Of a stretch of DNA of 31,146 nucleotides, positions 1-11,416 are shown one piece after another. The DNA is from Ophiosphaerella korrae (lineage: Eukaryota; Ascomycota; Dothideomycetes; Pleosporales; Phaeosphaeriaceae): contig JALNQF010000429.1 of the NCBI GenBank assembly GCA_028456385.1, positions 1 to 31,146 on the forward strand. The letters run 5' to 3'. The translations under genes and the position numbers were made by a program. Each line of letters opens with the position of its first letter. The first letter of the stretch is position 1. The notes under the pieces are model-generated. The model was not told where the DNA came from. It worked only from the letters and a program-made list of their open reading frames with translations, and made no database searches.

Positions 1-3000
1 TATTCCTAATTATACTATTATTATTCTCTATAGTTTTAATATAAATTATATATCTCTATCTATAATAATCTTATCTAAGATACTATATTAGCTAACTATA
101 GTTCCTAAGACCTAGTATATAGTAACTTCTATCTTACTTTTTTCTTTATATAGTCTAAAGTATAAGTACTTTATAAGCTTATCTACTATTATTATAATTC
201 TATTATACTTAATTCCTAATATTAGGTCTCTTAACTTAGGTAGCTTTATAATAAAGTCTATTATAATAACTCCTTAAAGGTATTCTAGTACTTTAACTAG
301 TTATAATATTCTATATAGTATACATTAGCTATACTTATTTCTATAGTATTCTATATAGTCTTGTAGTACTTCTTCTACTAGTTATCTTACTTTTAGAATA
401 TAGTAATTTCTTAGGAGTCTATTTAGTATTTTTTCTATCCTCTAGTATCTATATACTAGTAACTTATAGAATTATTATATAAATTTTCTTTAAATTTTTC
501 TTAAAATATATATTCTTTTATAAGCTTTTATAATTCTATTCTAAATTTCTAGTTTTTCTATTTCTTTAGAGGCTTTTAACGTTTCCTTTTAGATCTATTT
601 ATCTAGTTTACTATTTTCTCTCTTAAGTATTGTAGCTATCTTAGGTTTATTTCTAACTAATTTCTCTTTTTTATTCTTAACTAAGACTATACTAGTAGTA
701 TTTACTTTTTCTTATAAGTTTAGTTTTCTACTTAAGGCGTCTACTAATTAGTTATCCTTTCCTTTTATATATATAACTTCGAATTTAAATATAGATAGGA
801 ATTCCTACTATCTAGTATAGTATTATAATAGGCCCTTATTTATTATAAATCTTATAAAGTTCTTATAGTTTATATAGACCTTTATTTTATACTTTACTTT
901 TTATAAGTATACTCTCTATTATTTAAATACTTTATAGATTACTAGTATTTCTTTATTATAGATTAAGTAGTTAAGCTCTACTAGCTTTATTTTTTTAGAG
1001 AAATATTTAACTAAGTATTTTTATTTAGTTCTTTGTTCTTCTTGTATTAGTGCTATTCTATAAACTAAGTTAGATACATCTATTTTTACTATTACTAGTA
1101 AGTCTAGGTTATATATTCTAAGTACTAGGTTTTCTATAAACTTCTATTTTATTGTTTAAAATACTTAGTTGTATTCCTTTATCTATTTAAATAGCGTATC
1201 TTTTTTTATAAGTCTAGTTAATAGTTCTATATCTTTAGACTATCTTACTATTAATTTTCTTTAAAAATTTACTAAACTATAAAATTGTTATACTTCTTGT
1301 AAATTTTTTAGTATTAGCTATTCCTTTATTAACTTAATTTTTTCTAGGTTAATCTTAATTTTTCCTAGTTTAATAATAAATCTAAGGAAGTCTATTTCTT
1401 TTATATAAAACTTGTATTTTCTTATTTTAAGAAATAATTTATTTTCTTTTAGCTTTTCTAGTACTTTGTATATATATTACACGTATTTATCCTTTACTTC
1501 TAAAAATATAAGGATATTATCTAAGTATATAAATATAAATATATTTAAGTACTCTCTTAGTACTATATTAATTCTTTCTTAGAATACTACTAGTACGTTT
1601 ATTAATCTAAAGGGTATAATTATATATTTAAATAGTTTATATTATATTCTAAATACTATTTTCTATTTATTATCTTTTTTAATTTTAATCTAATAGTAGT
1701 CGTTCTAGATATCTAGCTTTATAAAGATTTTTACTCTTTATAGCTTATTTTGTATTTTATTAATTTATAGTAAGAGATATTAGTTTTTATTTATAATTAC
1801 GTTTATTTTTTTAAAATCTTTATAAAGTCTTTTATTATTAATCTTTTTTTTATTTATAAATATAAGTCTATATACTACTAAAGATTTAGATTCTTATAGC
1901 TATCTCTTTTTTAGTATATTTTATATAAATATTTATTTAATTTTAGATTCTTCTTTAGTTTTTTAGTAGACTAGGCTCTAACCTATATCTTTCTCTTCTT
2001 CTAGATCTATTACTAAATCTTATAGTTAGTGTTCTAAGAAGTAGTCTTTTAGCTCTATAAGTATTTTTTCCTATTTATTATATTTATCTAGGAATTCTCT
2101 TTTATATATTTCTATATTAGCTTTTAATATATCTTATTTAAGGTAACTAATTTTCTTTATTTTCTAATTAATTCTTAGGTTTACTATTCTTAACTATAGT
2201 ATTCTTAGGATTACGTCTTATTTATTATTAATTGTTATTATATCTATAACTATATTCTTTATCTTTAGTCTTTCTAATTCTAATATAGAGGGCGCTGTTT
2301 TAAACTAAATAGGTTCCTAGAATAGTTTTCTTTTAATTATATTAAGTTGTTATAGATACTTTTTTATTATATAACGTATTCTTTATTCTTTTATAAACTT
2401 TTTTAATATATAGTTTCTTATAGCTCTACTATTAATTATAACTTATATCCTTTTTCTTTAAAAAGTACTTGTTTTTATAATATATAGGATTCCTATACTT
2501 TCTAGCCTTTCTTATTTAGGTGTTTTTATAAATTATCAATTTTTCTAAGGCTATAGTTATATCTTAAGCTTATATTCTTTATATTTTAAATATTTATTCT
2601 ACGTATATTTATACTATAGTTTTCTTAGGATATATTTTTTAGATAGTTTTATTCCTAGCTTTACTACTATATATCTCTCTTCTAATATTATCTCCTATCT
2701 TATAAGATCTTCTACCTAAATTACTTTAGTATAGTTATAGCCTTTCTTCTTTATTAGCTATACGTAGTTATTTACCTTAAGGTTTCTATATATAATATAA
2801 TTTATATCTAGGTATAATATCTATAATATTTTAAAGTCTACTAAGTATTCTAGATTATTTCTTTTATTATTCCCTTTCTAGTACTTATTTTTACTAGGTC
2901 TTTTTTCTATTAAGATATAGTATACTATTAGTATTTTTAGTATATAGGCTTTGTTAATATATTATATTTTTTTATAAGGTACTACTATTCTCTTTATATA

Positions 3001-3560
3001 GGTATTCTTCTTATTATAACTATATATTACTTTATCTATTCTTAAAATAGTAAAAACTTTATATTCTTAGGATTTTATTTTTTCTAATCTTTGTACGCTT
3101 TATCTATACTTATAACTAGTAAGTATTTCTAAATAAACTACTATTTCTAGTTTTATTCTATTATATCTATTATTATATAGCTATTATAACTATATATATC
3201 TAACTAGGTATACTTTATACTTCTTATATTAACTTCTTTCTTAGTACTTTACTATTTTTAGAGGCGATCGTAATAGTCTTCTTATCTTCTACTAGTCTTT
3301 TAGCGTAGATTAATAGGGTCTAGAGCTACTCCCTTTCTAAGTCTTCTATTAGTAAGTCTATTACGTCTACTAATTTATTTTGCTAAGCTTTTATTTATTC
3401 CTTTATTACTACTACTTTATTCTTTTATAAAAACTATCCTACTCTCTATTTACTAGAAAGATATATATAGTAGTTATTATTATAGTAAAAGGTTTAATTA
3501 AGTATTACGTATTATATTTCTTTACTCCTAGCTACCTTTTCTTGTAGTTTAGCCTATACT
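1..3560 (-). pseudogene. pol: RIP-mutated pol of element A (protease, RT, RNase H, partial integrase)
   Basis: Minus-strand Ty3/gypsy pol, dead from many stops. Motifs: protease active site at 2422-2433 reads Asn-Ser-Arg-Ala where the family has Asp-Ser-Gly-Ala; RT catalytic box at 1516-1527 reads Tyr-Leu-Asp-Asn for Tyr-Leu-Asp-Asp; the first RNase H aspartate is at 1078-1080; the integrase His-His pair, now codons for Tyr, is around 445-453; integrase catalytic aspartates are at 256-258 and 58-60. The catalytic glutamate would lie beyond the left edge. From protease to integrase these motifs are spaced exactly as in B, so no net indel has occurred in about 2.4 kb. Family roles (polyprotein cleavage, cDNA synthesis, integration) are established knowledge; this copy cannot make the protein. 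The boundary with gag near 3560 is approximate. Confidence 0.92.
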
Positions 3561-3599
3561 TCTAGTACTTTTTTCTTATTTTTAGTTGTTTTTAACTTA

Positions 3600-4394
3600 G
3601 TTTCTTTTTTAAGATCTTTACTTCTATAATCTTTTATAAAATATCTTAATTTCCTATATTTATAATATACTATATCTTTCTTCTTTAATTAATAGTTTTT
3701 TATATAATAGCCTAGTTTACTATAGTTAAAGTACGTAAAGTTGTTATTTTTTTTCTTTTTCTTATCCTTGTTAGTATTAAGGATTATAAGGTCTCTAGTA
3801 TCTTAGTTCCTAGGTTATCCTCTATACTTGTTTTTCTTCTATTCTTAAAGGTTATTATCTATTTATATTACTTATTATTAAGGCTTCTAGTATTCTTAGT
3901 TTCTCTATATAGATTATTTTGTATAAGATTTTTAAGTTTAGTCTTTACTTAAATTATAATATTAAAGCTAACTTATTCTATTCTATATTTTATAATAGTT
4001 ATTTAAATTATAATATATATTTAAGAATACTCTTATTCTATATAAGTCTTTTAAGCTTTTCTTTAGCCTATTAGGTAATATCTATATCTCTAAATACTAC
4101 TCTTATTTATTTAGTAAAGTATTTATAACTCCTAAAAATAGCTCTTGTTTTATCTTTCTATATTATTAGAGCGTGTATTATATAGTCTATCTAGTAAGGT
4201 TTAAACTATTTTATTATATCTTCTTTAAAGTATATTCTTATATATACTACTTTTTTATCTTCTATATTAAAGTATAGTACTTATATATTAATTTAGAGCT
4301 ATACTATAGCTATAAAAAGTTTTAGTTTTTTTCTTATTCTATTAAATTTCTTAAGTACTAGTATCTTAGGTAGTTTCTTTGTCGCACTTATTTC
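3600..4394 (-). pseudogene. gag: RIP-mutated gag of element A, downstream part with zinc knuckle
   Basis: Minus-strand 3' half of A's gag, separated from its 5' part (11417-11727) by element B. The capsid-like stretch (Lys-Phe-Asn context at about 4344) is followed by a CCHC knuckle at 3692-3733 in which the Cys and His codons have become Tyr or Asn, as expected when TGY becomes TAY and CAY becomes TAY by RIP. The distance from the capsid Phe codon to the knuckle is 613 bases, against 614 in B and G and 615 in X, so small indels separate copies here. Gag would form the nucleocapsid shell and bind the RNA genome. Inactive. Confidence 0.85.
4390..4394. repeat. 5-bp target site duplication (left) of element B
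   Basis: The five bases atttc just before the 5' LTR of B recur at 11412-11416 just after its 3' LTR. They belong to the gag of element A, which continues on both sides. A 5-bp duplication is usual for Ty3/gypsy integrases and fixes both ends of B. Confidence 0.93.
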
Positions 4395-4853
4395 TATTAT
4401 AGGCGTAATAAGAGAAATCGATATAGAGCTAATTAGTCCTAACTTAGGTGCTAACAAAGTATAGGATAAGCAAAGTAATAACCTTAATTAGGAAACTACT
4501 TATAACTAGGACACGTAGTAGAAATCTATAATTACGTATAAATAGATTAAAGTAATCTATAATAATATATAAGTAGATTAGTAGTAATCTATAGTTACGT
4601 ATAAATAGATTAATAGTAATTTGTAATATTGTATATATAGATTAGTACGAGTAAATAGTTAATAGGATAGGTATTATTAGGATACTATTAGTAATTTAAT
4701 TATTAACTACAAGCGATAATACTTAGATAGTTATAAAATATCTTCTATTATTTATAGTCTAATATAGATTATAACACGAGGTTTTATTATTACTTCTTAA
4801 TCTACTAATAACTTAAAGGCTATTAGGAAGTCGACCCTAGTAGGCTAGTAACA
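4395..4853 (+). repeat. 5' LTR of element B
   Basis: 459 bp. It starts tattatagg, where the family start is TGTTATAG (seen unmutated in G and in the solo LTR), and ends taaca. Its partner at 10985-11411 is 427 bp; the 32-bp difference is one extra unit of the internal minisatellite. The LTR is followed by ccttactaatttag, also found after the LTRs of A, X and G with small changes; it does not begin with TGG, so the primer-binding mechanism is not obvious. Expected roles are promoter, transcript start and polyadenylation; no promoter box can be trusted after RIP. Confidence 0.95.
4523..4644 (+). repeat. Minisatellite in the 5' LTR of B (four units)
   Basis: Four units of a 27-bp core that starts aatct or aattt and ends tagatta, at 4523-4549, 4554-4580, 4586-4612 and 4618-4644, with a period of 31 to 32 bp. 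The 3' LTR of the same element has only three units (11113-11202). Related AATCT-type repeats occur in the LTR of X and in the solo LTR. Confidence 0.88.
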
Positions 4854-5960
4854 CCTTACTAATTTAGATATTAAGAGAAGCAAAGCGTAAGTAGCGCGTA
4901 GTCTAGCTAATATAATAGTAGAAAGTTTAATAAGTAAAGTACTTAAAAGTAGTTATAAGTTAGATAGTACTATATAGGAAACAATTAAGAATTATATAAA
5001 TAAGCTAATTAATAATAAAGAAGATATAAAGATAGTAATTAAAGCTTTAAAAATGTAGAATAAGAAACTATAAGACTACTTAAAGTAGAATAAAGTATAA
5101 ATTAAAGCTATTATTAAAAGATAAAATTAGATAAAACTAATTACTTAAAGACTAGAAATAAGTATAATAAAGAAACTACTTAAGATACCTATACTTAAGA
5201 AGTTTAATAGAATAAGAGAGAAATTAAGACTCTTTATAGTATTAGTATAACTCTAAATAGATATATAAGTACTATACTTTAATATAGAAGAAAAGAAAGT
5301 AATATATATTAGATTATACCTTAAAGAAGATATAATAAAATAGTATAAACCTTACTAGATAGACTATATAATATATACTCTAATAAACTAGAAAGATAAA
5401 ACTACAGCTATCTTTAGAAGTTATAAATACTTTACTAAACGAATAAGAGTAGTATTTAGTAATATAGATATTACCTAATAAGCTAAAGAAAACTTAAAAG
5501 GCTTATATAAAGTAAGAGCGTTCTAGAATATATATTATAGTTTAAATAACTAGCCTAAAATATAGAATAGAATAAAGTATCCTTAATATTATAATTTAAA
5601 TAAGGATTAAATACAAAAATATAATACAAAATAATCTACATAGAAAAACTAAGGATATTAGAAGCTCTAAAATAGTAGGTAATATAGATTAATAATAATC
5701 TTCTTAAATAGAAGAAGAATAAGTATAAGAATTAATAGAGATACTAAGATAGTAGAGACCCTATAATCCTTAATAATAATAAGGATAGAAAGAAAAAGAA
5801 GAATAAAAACTTTACGTACTTTAACTATAGTAAGAAAGGCTACTACGTAAAAGACTACTAATTATAAAAAAAGAAAGATATAGTATACTATAAATATAGA
5901 AAACTAAGATACTTTATAAAAGACTATTAAAGTAAAGATCTAAAGAAAGAGATATAGTTA
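4854..5960 (+). pseudogene. gag: RIP-mutated gag of element B
   Basis: Capsid and nucleocapsid polyprotein. The capsid-like retrotransposon gag domain covers about 5150-5520, with recognisable Lys-Phe-Asn and Glu-Lys-Leu-Arg stretches near 5200-5230. Two CCHC knuckles follow, at 5817-5858 and about 5887-5932, with Cys and His turned to Tyr. The start codon is not recoverable; reading begins within the first 60 bases after the LTR. The capsid domain reads in one frame and the knuckles in the frame one base back, and the same offset occurs in G. From the knuckle on, all of pol is in the knuckle's frame. This could be an inherited 1-base loss or a programmed frameshift. Many in-frame TAA/TAG; inactive. 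Confidence 0.88.
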
Positions 5961-8900
5961 AAAATAACTAAAAAGAAAAGAGAAGTACTATAAGTATAGG
6001 CTAAACCCTAGGAAAAAGTAGCTAAGAGTAAAGAATAGTAATATACAATACTCTATTAGGCCTTTTATTATAATAATAACTACTATATATACTACTTAAG
6101 TAAAGAAAGAGTAAGATACTTCTTATAAAGAAAACAAAGAGTAGTAGTAATAAAAGAAGATAGAATATAAGTATAGCTTAATAAAATAAGACGTATAATA
6201 GACCTACTAATAAAAGATTTAGAAAGGGAGAAGCCTTAAACCCTATTAATCCCTACTAAAAAACTAGTAAAAGATAAAAAAATTACTACAATTACCTCTA
6301 AAGAACTATAAAGTAATAAAAAAGAAAGTAATATAAGAGGTATATAGTATACCTAGTTAGTATATAGCTATAATAGCTATATAATAATAAATATAAAAGA
6401 ATAAAACAAAGAATAGAAATTTATTTAGAAATACTTACTAGTTATAAGTATAGAGAAAGAGTACAAAGATTAGAAGATATATACTCCTAAGAATATAAAG
6501 TTTATATTATTCTAATAGTAGATAGAGTAATAGATAGTTATAGTAGGAAAAATACCTATATAAAGAGAGTAGTAGTACTTTATAGAAAGAATATAATAGA
6601 TTAATAAAGCTTATATACTATAAGTACTAGTAGTATACTATATTCTAATATAAAAGATATCTAGTAAAGATAAATACTAGGAAGGAGACAATAAAAGAAT
6701 AGATCTAGAATATCTAGTATACTTTAAGATAGTATAGTTATTATACTTAAATATAAACTATATTATATAGAGAAATCTAAAAGTAAGAAATAATATATAA
6801 CTAGTACGTTAAAAAAACTATAACTATATAAAGGTAATCTTAAGAGAAGATATTATAGGATAAGAAATAATACCTAAAAATAGATATATAGTAGTAAGGC
6901 TAAAACCTAAATTATCTAAGAAATACGTCTTAAGAAGACTATAGTATAAATATATAAACAATAAATATCTAAAATATAAAAAATAGAAGCTTTAGGTAAA
7001 GCTATAGCCTTAGAAGTATAGATAATTTATAAAATTACTTAAGTAAGAATAGCTAGAAGGTATAAGAAGCCTTTATATTATAAAAATAAGTATATACTAA
7101 AGAAGAAAAGTATAATTAATAATTAATAGTAGAGCTACAAGAAACTTTATATTAAAAAAGTTTATAGAAGTACAAGGAATACGTTATATAATAAAAAAGT
7201 ACCTTTAACAACTAAGTATAATTAAAGAAAAACTATTCTAGAAACCTATAAGGTTTAAAATAGTTCTCTCTATACTAGAACTAAAAAGGATAATAATTAA
7301 AAATATAGTTATAGATATAACAATAAATAACAATAAATAAGAAATTATACTAGGAATACTATAGTTATAAATAGCTAGCCTATATATTAATTAGAGAATA
7401 AGAAAAATTAGCTACTATAAAATAGAAAAGCTAAAAGCTAATATAAATACCTATAAAGGAGAATTCCTAGAAGAATACAAAAAATAGGAACAATAACTTA
7501 TAGAACCTAAAGACTACCTCCTAGAATATTAGCTATAAGACTTAGTAATAGAACTAAAAGAAAGTAAAGATATAAGATAGAGCCTAGTCTACTAAAAAAT
7601 AGAAGAAAAATCTAAAATTAAATAAATATTTATACAAAACGTAATAAAAAAGAGATAGATAAAAGAATCTAAATTTTTAGTAGTATATAAACTTATATTT
7701 GTAAATAAAAAGAGAATAAGTAATAAGAGACTCTACGTAGACTTTAGGAAAACTAACGTAGTTATAAACAAGAACTAATACCCCTTACTATAAATAGATA
7801 AAATACAAGATAAGCTATAAAAGGTAAAAATCTTTACAAAACTAGATATCTAGAACGCCTATTACTAGATTAGAATTAAGAAGGGCAATAAATAAAAAAT
7901 AGTATTTAGAATATAATAAGGACTTTATAAATACTTAGTTATACTCTTTAGCTTAATAAATATACTAGCTGTATTTTAAGAAAGAATTAATATAGTACTA
8001 AGAGAGTACTTAGACGTATTTATATTTATATACCTAGATAATATCCTTATATTCTTAGAAATAGAGGAAAAATATATATAATACGTATATAAGGTACTAG
8101 AAAAACTAGTAGAAAATAAATTATTTCTTAAAATAAGAAAATATAAATTCTATATAAAAGAAATAGACTTCGTTAGATTTATTATTAAACTAGGAAAGAT
8201 TAAGATTAACTTAGGAAAGATTAAGTTAATTAATAAATAGCTAACACTAAAGAATATAAAAGAAGTATAATAATTCTATAAACTAGTAAACTTTTATAGA
8301 AAGTTAATTATAAGATAGTCTAAAGATATAGAACTAATAATAAAACTTATAAAGAAAGATACACTATTTAAATAAATAGAAGAATATAACAAGGTATTTA
8401 AAGAGATTAAAAGAAAATTTATAGAAAACCTAGTTATTAGAATATATAATCTAGACCTACTAGTAATAGTAAAAATAGATATATCTAACTTAGTTTATAG
8501 GATAGTACTAATACAAGAAGATCTAAGGACTAAATAAGAATACTTAGTTAAATACTTCTCTAAGAAAATAAAGCTAGTAAAGCTTAACTACTTAATCTAT
8601 AATAAGGAGATACTAGTAATATATAAAGTATTTAAATAATAGAGAGTATATCTATAAAGAGTAAAATATAGAATAAAGGTTTATATAGACTATAAGAATC
8701 TTATAAGATTTATACTAAATAAAGAACTATTATAATAATATATAAGATAGTAGAAATTCTTATTAATATTTAACTTAGAAATTATATATATAAAAGAGAA
8801 AGATAATTAATTTATAGATACCTTTAGTAGAAGACTAGACTTATAAGAAGAAGTAAGCGCTACTAGTATAGTTCTAATTAAGAATAAGAAAGGATATTTA

Positions 8901-10334
8901 GTCCTAAATACACCTAAAATAGCTACTACACTTAAAAGAATAAGTAGCAAGCTAGATAAATAGATTTAGAAAATAATACAAGAGGTACCTAAAGAAATAA
9001 GAAAGCTAGAAAACTAAGAAAGATTTATATAAGCCTATAGAAGAATATATATTCTAGGAAAAATCTAAAGAGAATTTATATAACAATTCTATAAGCTACT
9101 AGTATATAGATACTTAGGAATTAAGAAAATACTAAGTAGACTCCTAAAAGACTACTATATCCTAAGAGTAAGATAACTAGTAAAAGAAGTACTACAAGAC
9201 TATATAGAATATTATAGAAATAAGTATAATAGATACGTACTATATAAGATACTATAACTAGTTAAAGTACTAAAATAACTTTAGAGAATAATAATAATAG
9301 ATTTTATTATAAAGCTACCTAAGTTAAAGAACCTAATATTAGGAGTCGAGTACAATAGAATTCTAATAATAGTAGATAAACTTATAAAGTATATATACTT
9401 TACACTATATAAAGAGAAAAGTAGAATAGAAGTTACTATATATTAAGTTTTAAAAACTATAATAAGCTAATATAGTATACTAGATAAAATTATTATAGAT
9501 AAAGATATACAATTTATATTAAGGCTATAGAAAACAATAATAGTGTAATTAAGAATATAACACGTAATATTAATAGTATACTATCTACAAATAGATAGAT
9601 AATTAGAATAAATAAATTAGATAGTAGAATAATACCTAAGATACTACCTTAACTACAACTAGAATAATTAGGTATAGCTACTACCTATAGTATAGTTAGT
9701 ATATAACAGCGCAAAGAATATAGAAATAAGAGTATTACTTTTTTTTATAAACTATAGACTTAAACCTAATATATATTAAATACTAAAAAATATAGAATCT
9801 TAGACTTTATAAGGAGAAAACTTTGTAAATAGAATAAAAGAAAAATATAATTAATTAAGATAGGACGTAGAATTCCTATATAATTATATAGTAAAGTACT
9901 ACAACAAAAAGTATAAATAGGGACCTAAATTTAGAGAGGGAGAAAAAGTATAGTTAGTATAGAAAAATATTAAGAGTAAGTAACTAAGCCTAAAACTAGA
10001 CTACGTTAAAAAAGGACTATATAAAATTAAGAAAAAAGTTACGCTAGTTATATTTAAACTAAAGCTACTAAATAAGTTATAGATATACTTAACTTTCTAC
10101 GTAGTACTACTTAAGATAGTACTATAAAACGTAGAACTACTAGTATATAAAGTAGATAAGTATAGAGAATAAAAAGAATAGGAAGTTAAAAAGATCTTAG
10201 TATATTAGTTCTATAATTGTAAGAACTACTACTTAGTAAAATAGATAAGTATAGACAAAAAAAGATAACTATAAGAAGATATATAGGAACTAGAAGATAA
10301 CCTTAACTACTTTAAGAAACTAGAGGAGTTCTAA
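5960..10334 (+). pseudogene. pol: RIP-mutated pol of element B (PR-RT-RH-IN-chromodomain)
   Basis: All domains share one frame from the zinc knuckle to the stop at 10332. Protease: Asn-Ser-Arg-Ala-Thr at 7125-7139 for Asp-Ser-Gly-Ala-Thr. Reverse transcriptase about 7680-8060, with Tyr-Leu-Asp-Asn at 8031-8042 for Tyr-Leu-Asp-Asp. RNase H about 8440-8850, first aspartate 8478-8480. Integrase: His-His pair (now Tyr) 9105-9113, Cys-Cys pair (now Tyr) 9201-9212, catalytic Asp 9300-9302, Asp 9498-9500 and Glu 9606-9608. Chromodomain about 10194-10330, with a recognisable Tyr-Leu-Val-Lys stretch; in this family it is thought to steer integration to H3K9-methylated chromatin. The substitutions are the G-to-A and C-to-T changes expected of RIP. 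The protein cannot be made. Confidence 0.95.
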
Positions 10335-10344
10335 AGTTAAAACC

Positions 10345-10790
10345 CTCTAGAGTACCTTATAGCAAACTAAGAAAATTAATATTACTACTACTAGATAGAG
10401 AGGCGATAGGAACACTTAATATAATAAAAGTAGCCTCTACTATAGCCTTAAAATTAAGCTTAAACTCTATAAGAGTAGCTTATATAATAAACTTCTTATT
10501 ATTTAAGGCTTTTGTCTTATAAAGACAAATTAGATAAGTATAATTTTCTACTTATATACTTAGAATATAATTACATTCTTTTTTAGCCTTAGTAATCTAT
10601 TTAGATAGTTTATCTTAAGTATAGTTAATAGCTCTCTCTATTATAAATAAGTATAGACGTATAAATAAGTATTATTAACTTATACTCTATAAGAGATACA
10701 CTAGAAAGATTATAGGACGTACGCGTGTTAGTATAAATATATACCTTATAGGCCTTACTACATTTTAAAGAAATACACTCTAGAGGAGGG
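10345..10790 (-). pseudogene. Antisense reading frame in the 3' region of B, conserved in C and E
   Basis: Between the pol stop and the polypurine tract a minus-strand frame gives a peptide that aligns to the same place in C and, less fully, in E. Shared short stretches include Arg-Ala-Ile-Asn (10624-10635), Ala-Asn-Asn-Lys-Lys-type residues near 10470-10500, and a C-terminal Ser-rich stretch ending Phe-Leu-Ser (about 10366-10405). In B and C these anchors lie in a single frame. Interruptions are TAA/TAG, as expected from RIP of Gln and Trp codons. No start codon is recognisable, and both ends are approximate. I do not recognise the product. The alternative is a conserved non-coding 3' region that happens to translate well; codon-level tests on unmutated relatives would decide. 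Confidence 0.5.
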
Positions 10791-10970
10791 TTTATAGATT
10801 TATAATAAGAATAAAGAAATATAGTAATGCTATAACGTAATATATAATCTACTAATTAAAGACAATAGAGTATAGACTTAGTAAGTATAAGAGAAGATAA
10901 AGAGCTTAATATTAATAAAGAAACTAGGTTAATAACTTTAGCCCTAGAATAGATAAACTAGGATCTATCT

Positions 10971-10984
10971 AGAGGGGGAGATAG
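10971..10984 (+). other. Polypurine tract of element B
   Basis: The purine-rich stretch agagggggag followed by atag lies directly before the 3' LTR. It is the expected RNase H-resistant primer for plus-strand cDNA synthesis. The same layout, gaggggatag, precedes the 3' LTR of C at 17081-17090. It stands out because runs of G are rare in this window. Confidence 0.9.
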
Positions 10985-11411
10985 TATTATAGGTGTAACA
11001 AGAGAAATTAATATAGAGCTAATTAGTCTTAACTTAGGTACTAATAAAGTATAAGACAAGTAAGGTAATAACTTTAATTAGGAAACTACCTATAACTAGG
11101 ATACGTAGTAGTAATCTATAATTACGTGCAAATAGATTAAAGTAATCTATAATAATATATAGGTAGATTAGTAGTAATCTATAGTTACGTGTAAATAGAT
11201 TAGTATAAGTATATAGTTAATAGGATAGGTATTATTAGGATACTATTAGTAATTTAATTATTAACTACGAGCGATAATACTAAGATAGTTACAAAATATC
11301 TTCTATTGTTTATAGTCTATTATAGATTATAATATAAGCTTTTATTATTACCTCTTAATCTACTAACAACCTAAAGGCTATTAAGAAGTTAACCCTAGTA
11401 GGCTAGTAACA
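10985..11411 (+). repeat. 3' LTR of element B
   Basis: 427 bp, from tattatagg to taaca, followed by the target duplication atttc at 11412-11416. It matches the 5' LTR along its length, except for one missing minisatellite unit and scattered differences that are mostly C/T and G/A, as expected if the two LTRs were mutated independently by RIP after insertion. Confidence 0.95.
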
Positions 11412-11416
11412 ATTTC
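11412..11416. repeat. 5-bp target site duplication (right) of element B
   Basis: Second copy of atttc, directly after the 3' LTR of B; sequence of A's gag resumes here. Confidence 0.93.

Larger units (their letters stand above)
1..4394 (-). mobile_element. Ty3/gypsy chromovirus A, 3' segment (integrase to gag)
   Basis: This is the part of element A lying left of the insertion of element B. It reads on the minus strand: gag at the right, then protease, reverse transcriptase, RNase H and the first part of integrase, cut by the left window edge. The element resumes at 11412; the sequence just left of B joins the sequence just right of B when aligned to the equivalent stretch of element X near 20317-20360. 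A is itself inserted in element C, seen at its 5' LTR edge at 12172. Its chromodomain, 3' region and 3' LTR must lie left of the window. All frames are full of TAA/TAG from RIP. Confidence 0.93.
4395..11411 (+). mobile_element. Ty3/gypsy chromovirus B, complete, 7.0 kb
   Basis: Complete LTR retrotransposon on the plus strand, flanked by the duplication atttc. Order: 5' LTR (4395-4853), gag, protease, reverse transcriptase, RNase H, integrase, chromodomain (pol stop at 10332-10334), a 0.64-kb 3' region, polypurine tract (10971-10984) and 3' LTR (10985-11411). It is the innermost and so the youngest of the five-level nest, inserted into gag of A in the opposite orientation. It is heavily RIP-mutated like its hosts. 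The presence of a C-terminal chromodomain places it among the chromoviruses. Confidence 0.96.

Noticed and set aside
4523..4644. CRISPR-like array in the LTR of B
   Set aside because: The units are directly adjacent with 4-5 bases between cores and no unique spacers; it is an LTR minisatellite in a fungal element.
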